NCBI GenBank assembly: GCA_003450555.1
Contig: DMFQ01000288.1
Location: 945-8,047, forward strand
Length of the DNA: 7,103 bases
Reading direction: 5' to 3'
Source: Ktedonobacter sp.
GTDB taxonomy: Bacteria; Chloroflexota; Ktedonobacteria; Ktedonobacterales; Ktedonobacteraceae
The translations under genes and the position numbers were made by a program. This document shows positions 1 to 3,860 of this stretch, in pieces. The notes beneath the pieces were generated by a model. The model did no database searches, was not told the DNA's origin, and saw only the letters and a list, made by a program, of their open reading frames with translations. Position 1 is the first letter of the stretch; the number at the start of each line of letters is the position of its first letter.

Positions 1-1
1 A

Positions 2-520
2 TGGTATGCTATCCACACGTACTCAGGTTATGAAAACAAAGTAAAAAGCCACCTCGAAGCACGCATCGCGTCAATGGATATGCGCAACAAAATCTTTCGG
101 GTTATTGTGCCAATGGAAGAAGAGGTGGAGATCAAACAAGGCCAGCGGCGCACAGTACAGCGTAAAGTCTTCCCTGGCTATGTGCTGGTGGAGATGATTA
201 TGAGCGATGAAGCCTGGTATGTTGTCCGTAATACACCCGGGGTTACAAGTTTTGTCGGTTCTGGTACACGCCCTGTTCCCCTACATGAGCACGAGATCAA
301 ATCGATTCTCAAGCAGGTAACAAAAGAGACGGATAAGCCCAAGGCTAAAATTAGTTTCTCTAAAGGTCAAAGCGTGCGCGTCATTGATGGCCCGTTCACT
401 GAATTTATAGGTACGGTCAGTGATATCAATATGGACCGCAACAAAGTGACTGTACTTGTTTCCTTTTTCGGTCGCGAGACACCGGTAATACTGGATTTCC
501 TTCAGGTCGAGAAAATCTAA
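2..520 (+). CDS. nusG: Transcription termination/antitermination factor NusG (5' partial)
   Basis: NusG binds RNA polymerase through its N-terminal NGN domain; its C-terminal KOW domain contacts Rho or ribosomal protein S10, coupling transcription to translation or to termination. The reading frame is open from base 2, where it begins WYAIHTYSGYENKV, the conserved NGN start of the family, so the true start codon lies just upstream of the window. The first in-frame ATG, at 74, is internal because it would remove this conserved strand. The NGN domain continues through FPGYVLVEM and the NTPGVTSFVG segment. The KOW domain spans roughly 362-517 and carries KGQSVRVIDGPF and the FFGRETPVILDF strand. 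About 172 residues are visible, close to the usual 175-190. It lies 37 bp upstream of rplK, the standard nusG-rplK arrangement, and is probably co-transcribed with it. No insertion is seen between NGN and KOW. Confidence 0.96.
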   Translation, partial: WYAIHTYSGYENKVKSHLEARIASMDMRNKIFRVIVPMEEEVEIKQGQRRTVQRKVFPGYVLVEMIMSDEAWYVVRNTPGVTSFVGSGTRPVPLHEHEIKSILKQVTKETDKPKAKISFSKGQSVRVIDGPFTEFIGTVSDINMDRNKVTVLVSFFGRETPVILDFLQVEKI

Positions 521-557
521 CAAACAAATGAACGTATTCTGAGGAGTTTGAAACAAC

Positions 558-980
558 ATGGCGAAACGTGTCAAGGCTGTAGTGAGGCTACAGATCCCAG
601 CAGGGAAGGCCAATCCAGCCCCCCCTATTGGTACTGCACTGGGACCTCAGGGCGTCAATATCATGGCGTTCTGTAAGGAATACAATGCACGTACACAGGA
701 CCAGATGGGTATGGTCATTCCAGCTGAAATAACGATCTATGAAGACCGTTCTTTCACATTTATTACGAAGACACCGCCTGTGCCTGATCTGTTGAAGAAG
801 GCGGCGGGAGTTGAAAAAGGGGCTGCTGTCCCTAACAAAACCAAGGTCGGCTCGATCAGCCGCGACAAACTGCGCGAGATCGCCGAGATTAAGTTGAAAG
901 ATCTCAATGTGATTGACATTGAGGGTGCTGAGCGCATGGTTGAAGGCACAGCACGAAGCATGGGTATCACCATTAGTTAA
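558..980 (+). CDS. rplK: Large ribosomal subunit protein uL11
   Basis: L11 sits at the base of the L10-L12 stalk on the GTPase-associated region of 23S rRNA and takes part in factor binding and the stringent response. The 140 residues match the usual family length of 140-145. The N-terminal domain has the proline-rich [16 protein letters not shown] segment (residues 21-36), where this family contacts elongation factors and thiopeptides. The C-terminal rRNA-binding domain ends with the conserved GTARSMGI (130-137). The start is set by GAGGAG at 541-546, 11 nt before the ATG. It lies between nusG and rplA as in most bacteria, with spacers of 37 and 53 bp and no obvious internal promoter or terminator. 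Nothing is unusual in the protein. Confidence 0.98.
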   Translation: MAKRVKAVVRLQIPAGKANPAPPIGTALGPQGVNIMAFCKEYNARTQDQMGMVIPAEITIYEDRSFTFITKTPPVPDLLKKAAGVEKGAAVPNKTKVGSISRDKLREIAEIKLKDLNVIDIEGAERMVEGTARSMGITIS

Positions 981-1033
981 GGATTGCCCGAAGTCACTGC
1001 GGTATCCTGCCACAAGGAGGGCGTTTTAAGAAT

Positions 1034-1738
1034 ATGGCACAGCATGGTAAAAAATATCTAGAGGCATTGAAGCTGATAGACGAAAATAAACTCTATGAGC
1101 CTCAGGAAGCTGTTTCACTCCTTAAGAAGATTAACTACGTAAAATTTGATCCTACTGTTGAAGTTCATATGAAGCTCGGTGTCGATCCTCGTCACGCTGA
1201 CCAGATGGTGCGCGGCGTAGCAATGCTGCCCGCGGGCACAGGTAAAGAAGTGAAAGTACTGGTTTTCGCTCAGGGTGAGAAAGCCAACGAAGCAGAGGCG
1301 GCAGGGGCGGATTTTGTTGGTCTTGATGATCTGATCAAGCAGATTGAAGCGGACTGGCTCGGCTTTGACGTTGCCATTGCTACACCCGATGTGATGGGTA
1401 AAGTTGGTAGGCTTGGTAAGAAACTTGGTCCTCGCGGCTTGATGCCCAGCCCCAAGGCCGGGACAATTACTTTTGACCTCGCCAGAACAATCCAAGATGT
1501 GAAGGCCGGACGCGTCGAGTTTAAAGTCGATAAGACGGCCCTCTTACATATTCCAACGGGAAAAATCTCATTTAGTGAAGAGGCATTGATGGCGAATCTT
1601 ACATCTGTCGTTGATGCCGTAGTACGCGCCAGGCCAAGCGGTTCAAAAGGCACGTACATTAAGAGCGTCGTGCTATCATCTACGATGTCTCCTAGCGTTC
1701 GACTGGATGTAGCGGCGGCAACCGCGCTCAAACCGTAA
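1034..1738 (+). CDS. rplA: Large ribosomal subunit protein uL1
   Basis: L1 forms the mobile L1 stalk near the E site and helps move deacylated tRNA; in many bacteria it also represses its own operon by binding mRNA. The 234 residues fit the usual length. The conserved family signature is visible as [16 protein letters not shown] (from K129, with LGPRGLMP at 131-138), together with [12 protein letters not shown] near residues 50-61 and the [14 protein letters not shown] strand in the second half. AAGGAGG at 1014-1020 precedes the ATG by 13 nt, slightly long but clear. It follows rplK after 53 bp and is the last gene before the long rplJ leader. No clear L1-binding mRNA site could be picked out by eye in the rplK-rplA spacer. 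Confidence 0.98.
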   Translation: MAQHGKKYLEALKLIDENKLYEPQEAVSLLKKINYVKFDPTVEVHMKLGVDPRHADQMVRGVAMLPAGTGKEVKVLVFAQGEKANEAEAAGADFVGLDDLIKQIEADWLGFDVAIATPDVMGKVGRLGKKLGPRGLMPSPKAGTITFDLARTIQDVKAGRVEFKVDKTALLHIPTGKISFSEEALMANLTSVVDAVVRARPSGSKGTYIKSVVLSSTMSPSVRLDVAAATALKP

Positions 1739-1768
1739 TCCAGGTTGGGCGCAATGATGCCTGCATTC

Positions 1769-1789
1769 GGGCGCCAATGAATGGCGTCC
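1769..1789 (+). other. Stem-loop at the 3' end of the rplA transcript
   Basis: The arms 1769-1776 and 1782-1789 form an eight-pair stem (one G-U pair) closed by the loop ATGAA. GTTGGG at 1744-1749 can alternatively pair with CCCAAC at 1788-1793. No T run follows, so it is not a classical intrinsic terminator. It lies directly before the extended -10 promoter at 1795 and may mark the processed or terminated 3' end of the nusG-rplK-rplA message. Function is inferred from position only. Confidence 0.4.
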
Positions 1790-1794
1790 CAACA

Positions 1795-1803
1795 TGTTAC
1801 AAT
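1795..1803 (+). promoter_or_regulatory. Extended -10 promoter for the rplJ leader (TGTTACAAT)
   Basis: TGTTACAAT matches the extended -10 consensus TGNTATAAT at all but one informative position. No convincing -35 hexamer lies 16-18 bp upstream, which is tolerable for an extended -10. Initiation about 7 bp downstream would begin the RNA near 1810-1811, almost exactly where the L10 leader core begins. This supports separate transcription of rplJ-rplL in addition to any readthrough from rplA. Confidence 0.5.
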
Positions 1804-1810
1804 AGAATAA

Positions 1811-2013
1811 AGCAACCGAAGACAGCAAGTATGTCAGCTGGCATATAAATGACAATAAGGTCAGCTTGCCGAGGAAATGTATAAACGATCTACCTTGACA
1901 ACAATCTGGTGAAACAAGGGTATAGCCTTTGTCGTCATCACCGTTGCCAACTAGAACATATACTTCTTACTCACTACCCTCAGCCTTCGGTAATGCACTG
2001 AAGGCTTTTTTTT
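1811..2013 (+). promoter_or_regulatory. L10 leader RNA: attenuator upstream of rplJ-rplL
   Basis: The core ACCGAAGACAGCAAG (1815-1829) together with CAGCTTGCCGAGGAAAT (1862-1878) resembles the conserved L10 leader, the mRNA site bound by the L10(L12)4 complex. GCAAG (1825-1829) pairs with CTTGC (1865-1869), with a distal helix TGTCA (1832-1836) to TGACA (1850-1854), leaving the asymmetric internal region typical of this kink-turn-bearing RNA. The downstream part ends in an intrinsic terminator at 1982-2013. ACCGAAG (1815-1821) is perfectly complementary to CTTCGGT (1985-1991), the 5' arm of that terminator, and GCA (1812-1814) can add three pairs with TGC (1994-1996) across an AA bulge. This gives a plausible antiterminator that excludes the terminator. 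Expected logic, known for this family: excess L10(L12)4 binds the core, frees the terminator arm and stops transcription before rplJ. Confidence 0.85.
1982..2013 (+). terminator. Intrinsic terminator of the L10 leader attenuator
   Basis: AGCCTTCGG (1982-1990) pairs with CTGAAGGCT (1998-2006) in a nine-pair stem with one G-U pair, around the 7-nt loop TAATGCA, followed by eight T's (2006-2013, the first also closing the stem). It lies about 90 bp before the rplJ start, inside the leader, so it must be conditional. It is the only boundary hairpin in the window with a proper T run. Confidence 0.88.
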
Positions 2014-2022
2014 ACGGTATTC

Positions 2023-2090
2023 GACTCGAGCCTCCTTCGTAACACAGGGAACACGATATGTCGAGTCCCAACAAAATTCCTGGAAAGGAG
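2023..2090 (+). promoter_or_regulatory. Possible translational switch around the rplJ Shine-Dalgarno
   Basis: Two mutually exclusive pairings are visible. GACTCGA (2023-2029) pairs perfectly with TCGAGTC (2061-2067), with TCGT (2037-2040) and ACGA (2053-2056) able to pair inside. Alternatively CTCCTT (2032-2037) is the exact complement of AAGGAG (2085-2090), the rplJ Shine-Dalgarno. The first fold leaves the ribosome site free and the second hides it. CCTCCTT also mimics the 16S rRNA 3' end. Regulation is inferred from complementarity alone. Confidence 0.35.
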
Positions 2091-2101
2091 AGAATGCGTA
2101 C

Positions 2102-2641
2102 ATGCCAACACAGGCAAAGTCAGAGAAAATAGATGAACTGACAGAGAAACTGGGTCGGTCAACAATAGCGATTCTGGTACAGACGCAGGGCTTGAAGGTC
2201 AAAGATATGACCGAGTTGCGCAATAAAATGCGTGCCGCCAAGCTAGAGTTTCAGATCGCCAAAAATACGCTCTTGCGCATCGCGACCGAGCGCAACAACA
2301 TGACCGAACTGGACAAAAGCATCTTCAACGGTCAAACCGCTATCGCATTAAGCTATGACGATGAAGTGGCAGCCGCCAAGACAGTGACTGATTACACACA
2401 TACGTCAAAAATTGTTGTGCTTAAATCGGGTATTCTCGGTGGTCGTAAACTCACCGCCGACCAGGTCGAAGACCTGGCAAAGATACTTGGCGGGAAGAAC
2501 TATGCGAAGGCTCAGGTCGTCGGTGTTATTCAGGGGCCGTTAGCCACTACTTATGGTCTGCTTACCGCGCCATTGCGCGATTTATGTTACGTACTGCAAG
2601 CACATGCCGAACAACTTAACGGCGAAGCTACCACAGATTAA
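2102..2641 (+). CDS. rplJ: Large ribosomal subunit protein uL10
   Basis: L10 anchors the L7/L12 dimers to 23S rRNA, building the flexible stalk that recruits translational GTPases. The 179 residues fit the family (about 165-180). The N-terminal rRNA-binding domain contains the conserved [18 protein letters not shown] stretch (42-59). The C-terminal helix (about 155-175, [18 protein letters not shown]) is the segment that binds L12 dimers in this family; how many dimers it holds cannot be counted safely by eye. The start is chosen from AAAGGAGA at 2084-2091, 10 nt upstream; an ATG at 2094 is in another frame. It lies 17 bp before rplL and is very likely co-transcribed with it. Expression should be controlled by the attenuator in the 363-nt leader, to which the L10-L12 complex itself would bind. 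Confidence 0.97.
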   Translation: MPTQAKSEKIDELTEKLGRSTIAILVQTQGLKVKDMTELRNKMRAAKLEFQIAKNTLLRIATERNNMTELDKSIFNGQTAIALSYDDEVAAAKTVTDYTHTSKIVVLKSGILGGRKLTADQVEDLAKILGGKNYAKAQVVGVIQGPLATTYGLLTAPLRDLCYVLQAHAEQLNGEATTD

Positions 2642-2658
2642 TTTTTAGGAGGAACACA

Positions 2659-3042
2659 ATGTCCGTAGATTCCATTATCGCTGAAATTGAACAGCTTAAC
2701 GTATTAGACCTGGTACAATTGACCAAGGCTCTGCAAGAGAAGTGGGGCGTAAGCGCAGCCCCCGTAGCTGCCGCTGCTGGTCCAGCCGCAGCGCAAGAGG
2801 CAGCTCCTGCTGCTGCTCCTGTCGAGGAACAGACTGAGTTTGACGCCGTACTGACAGAGATTGGTCCCAACAAGATCAACGTCATCAAAGTTGTGCGCGA
2901 ACTGACCGGCCTGGGCCTGAAAGAGGCAAAGGCTGTGGTTGACGAAGCTCCAAAGGCCATTAAAGAAGCCGTTTCTAAAGAAGAGGCTGAAAAAATCGCT
3001 GAAAAGATGGCCGAAGTCGGCGCAAAAGTCACCATTAAGTAA
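2659..3042 (+). CDS. rplL: Large ribosomal subunit protein bL12 (L7/L12)
   Basis: L12 is the multicopy stalk protein that stimulates GTP hydrolysis by EF-Tu, EF-G and other factors. The 127 residues (E. coli has 120) show three clear parts: an N-terminal dimerisation and L10-binding helix pair (about 1-30), an Ala/Pro-rich flexible hinge (about 31-56), and the globular factor-binding domain (about 57-127) with the signature GLGLKEAK at 84-91 followed by VVDEAPK. The hinge is somewhat long and very alanine-rich, which accounts for the length difference. AGGAGG at 2647-2652 lies 6 nt before the ATG, the strongest ribosome site in the operon, consistent with the need for several L12 copies per L10. 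A long hairpin follows 6 bp after the stop, and rpoB does not follow as it does in many bacteria. Confidence 0.98.
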   Translation: MSVDSIIAEIEQLNVLDLVQLTKALQEKWGVSAAPVAAAAGPAAAQEAAPAAAPVEEQTEFDAVLTEIGPNKINVIKVVRELTGLGLKEAKAVVDEAPKAIKEAVSKEEAEKIAEKMAEVGAKVTIK

Positions 3043-3047
3043 GATGG

Positions 3048-3089
3048 TCTGGGTATGAATAGCTGGAGTGCCGGTCATTCATACCCAGA
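3048..3089 (+). terminator. Perfect 13-bp hairpin after rplL, without a T run
   Basis: TCTGGGTATGAAT (3048-3060) is the exact reverse complement of ATTCATACCCAGA (3077-3089). The 16-nt loop can form a further small helix (CTGG 3063-3066 with CCGG 3071-3074). The next bases, TTAATCACATG, contain no T run, so this is either a non-canonical terminator or an RNA 3'-end stabiliser. It sits exactly at the rplJL end, before a separate rpsO promoter, which supports a transcript-end role. Confidence 0.6.
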
Positions 3090-3108
3090 TTAATCACATG
3101 TAGCATAA

Positions 3109-3129
3109 GCAATGGATGTAATTCATTGC
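3109..3129 (+). repeat. 21-bp near-perfect palindrome overlapping the rpsO -35 region
   Basis: GCAATGGAT and ATTCATTGC flank a central GTA; eight of nine positions pair, the ninth being G opposite T. The right arm runs into the likely -35 hexamer (3126-3131) of the rpsO promoter. This is the right place for an operator bound by a dimeric repressor. In readthrough RNA it would also fold as a nine-pair hairpin. Neither role is demonstrated. Confidence 0.4.
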
Positions 3130-3154
3130 GTCACAACATGGCAAGTGCTATAAT
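3126..3154 (+). promoter_or_regulatory. rpsO promoter: TTGCGT - 17 bp - TATAAT with extended -10
   Basis: TGCTATAAT at 3146-3154 is a full match to the extended -10 consensus. A partial -35, TTGCGT (3126-3131), lies at the ideal 17-bp spacing. Initiation should fall near 3161, giving a leader of about 48 nt before the rpsO GTG. It is the best promoter in the window and makes rpsO, and probably pnp, a transcription unit separate from rplJ-rplL. Confidence 0.75.
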
Positions 3155-3190
3155 CAAATGGTGTGATTTCTTTTTCCCATCTTCACATTC

Positions 3191-3199
3191 AGGAGGTGA
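3191..3199 (+). promoter_or_regulatory. Ribosome binding site fixing the rpsO GTG start
   Basis: AGGAGGTGA is a nine-base match to the complement of the 16S rRNA 3' end and lies 9 nt before GTG at 3209. The unusually strong site compensates for the GTG initiator. Just upstream, TGTGA (3162-3166) can pair with TCACA (3183-3187), forming a small hairpin at the predicted 5' end of the message. Confidence 0.85.
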
Positions 3200-3208
3200 A
3201 TAACAAGC

Positions 3209-3478
3209 GTGGCATCGACACTCGAAGGAAAAACGGCGATCGTCGAAGATTCCCGTATACACGAAACAGACACAGGTTCGCCAGAGGTGCAGGTGTCGAT
3301 CCTGACCTGGCGTATCAATCATTTGACCGAACATCTCAAAATCCATAAGCATGATTTACACTCTCGTCGTGGTTTGTTGATGATGGTTGGTCAGCGCAGG
3401 CGATTGCTTGCATATATCAGCAAAAAAAGTCCAAGCCGCTACCGCGCGCTGATCGCGAAACTTGGCTTGCGTCACTAG
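3209..3478 (+). CDS. rpsO: Small ribosomal subunit protein uS15 (GTG start)
   Basis: S15 binds the central-domain three-way junction of 16S rRNA early in 30S assembly and contributes to an intersubunit bridge. The 89 residues are exactly the usual length. Visible signatures are [12 protein letters not shown] (18-29), the rRNA-contacting INHLTEHL (36-43), and [12 protein letters not shown] (46-57), followed by [11 protein letters not shown] and the [13 protein letters not shown] end. One conserved histidine of the usual HHSRRG motif is Leu here (L50). Translation starts with GTG, supported by a consensus Shine-Dalgarno. S15 represses its own mRNA in several phyla with unrelated RNA structures; the short leader here has one small hairpin, but an operator cannot be assigned. 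pnp follows after 382 bp in the same direction, as in many bacteria. Confidence 0.97.
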   Translation: MASTLEGKTAIVEDSRIHETDTGSPEVQVSILTWRINHLTEHLKIHKHDLHSRRGLLMMVGQRRRLLAYISKKSPSRYRALIAKLGLRH

Positions 3479-3506
3479 TCAGTTATAAGGTTGTGGTGGG
3501 TGCGGC

Positions 3507-3529
3507 CGGCGCAATCCTGGCAAGCGCCG
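3507..3529 (+). other. GC-rich hairpin downstream of rpsO
   Basis: CGGCGC (3507-3512) pairs perfectly with GCGCCG (3524-3529) around an 11-nt loop. It begins 28 nt after the rpsO stop and is not followed by a T run. It could protect the rpsO 3' end, act as a weak attenuator, or be an endonuclease target that separates the rpsO and pnp messages. Confidence 0.4.
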
Positions 3530-3645
3530 TCATTGTGATAAGGAATGTCACCATTTTGGCCCACCGCTGCTCCATTTTCCCATACACTCGACCGATACGT
3601 ATGTTGGACGAAGAGAAACAGAAACAAGCGAACGAAAAGAAACAG

Positions 3646-3719
3646 CAGGTAGAACGAATCCCCCACACTATCTGATGAACGACAGAAACACGAACGGAAC
3701 CGCAACCAGGTAGGACGAA
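3646..3719 (+). repeat. Direct repeat CAGGTAGRACGAA in the pnp leader
   Basis: CAGGTAGAACGAA (3646-3658) recurs as CAGGTAGGACGAA (3707-3719), 12 of 13 bases identical. The shorter motif GAACGA occurs at 3630, 3652, 3677 and 3717, with the variant GAACGG at 3692. The copies lie in the T-poor segment, where RNA would be largely single-stranded, so they may be protein-binding sites. Simple composition bias is the alternative explanation. Confidence 0.4.
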
Positions 3720-3823
3720 CGAAAACAAGAAGAAAGTTATCGCACCCACCCAGGCAGAGCACCCACAGTTGACTGAATGCACTGGGTCAGGTTTGAAGAA
3801 ATTACGTAATGTATGGGGTGCTG

Positions 3824-3848
3824 TAGGGGCCTGATTAGTCACGCCCTA
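3824..3848 (+). other. Hairpin just upstream of the pnp ribosome site
   Basis: TAGGG (3824-3828) pairs with CCCTA (3844-3848); C3830 with G3843 and TGA (3832-3834) with TCA (3839-3841) extend the stem, with one bulged G, one C-C mismatch and the loop TTAG. It ends 3 nt before the pnp GGAGG, close enough to influence ribosome loading. Confidence 0.35.
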
Positions 3849-3851
3849 GTC

Positions 3852-3856
3852 GGAGG
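3852..3856 (+). promoter_or_regulatory. Ribosome binding site deciding the pnp start
   Basis: GGAGG lies 4 nt before ATG 3861. This supports that start over an in-frame ATG at 3813, which would add 16 atypical residues and has no Shine-Dalgarno, and over ATG 3900, which would remove the first strand of the PNPase fold. Confidence 0.75.
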
Positions 3857-3860
3857 AAAT

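Larger units (their letters stand above)
3479..3860 (+). other. rpsO-pnp intergenic leader with no supported gene
   Basis: This 382-bp spacer holds no convincing gene. It contains a GC hairpin near the rpsO end (3507-3529), a strikingly T-poor stretch (only seven T's in 3607-3736) with repeated GAACGA-type motifs, and a hairpin touching the pnp ribosome site (3824-3848). No T-run terminator separates rpsO from pnp, so readthrough is likely. A TTGACT at 3769-3774 could be a -35, but the -10 at correct spacing (TTTGAA) is poor. The layout recalls the structured, autoregulated pnp leader of enterobacteria, without visible sequence similarity. Confidence 0.5.

Noticed and set aside
981..1033. Possible L1-binding mRNA site in the rplK-rplA spacer
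   Set aside because: Only a four-pair GGAT/ATCC closure with poor inner pairing could be found, and no recognisable L1 site.
1270..1815. 181-codon minus-strand frame opposite rplA
   Set aside because: Shadow of the rplA coding sequence; composition is low-complexity Ala/Ser/Pro and no known protein is recognised.
1895..1926. Perfect -35 hexamer TTGACA inside the rplJ leader
   Set aside because: The nearest -10-like hexamer (TATAGC, 1921-1926) is 20 bp away and weak; transcription from here would bypass the L10-binding core. The segment is better explained as leader RNA.
3493..3675. 60-codon GTG-initiated frame with a hydrophobic N-terminal stretch, between rpsO and pnp
   Set aside because: The only nearby purines (AAGG, 3487-3490) are 2 nt from the GTG, and the second half simply translates the A-rich, T-poor repeat segment. 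No recognised family, so more likely leader RNA than a gene.
3769..3797. Possible separate pnp promoter (TTGACT with TTTGAA at 17 bp)
   Set aside because: The -10 matches consensus at only three of six positions, and the strong rpsO promoter with no terminator in between explains pnp expression.
3483..3842. 119-codon frame on the minus strand across the rpsO-pnp spacer
   Set aside because: It is Cys/Phe/Ser-rich, as expected from the complement of an A/G-rich segment. There is no ribosome site or family resemblance, and it opposes every gene in the window.
3813..3860. Upstream in-frame ATG extending PNPase by 16 residues
   Set aside because: The added residues are unlike PNPase N-termini and lack a ribosome site, whereas GGAGG precedes ATG 3861.
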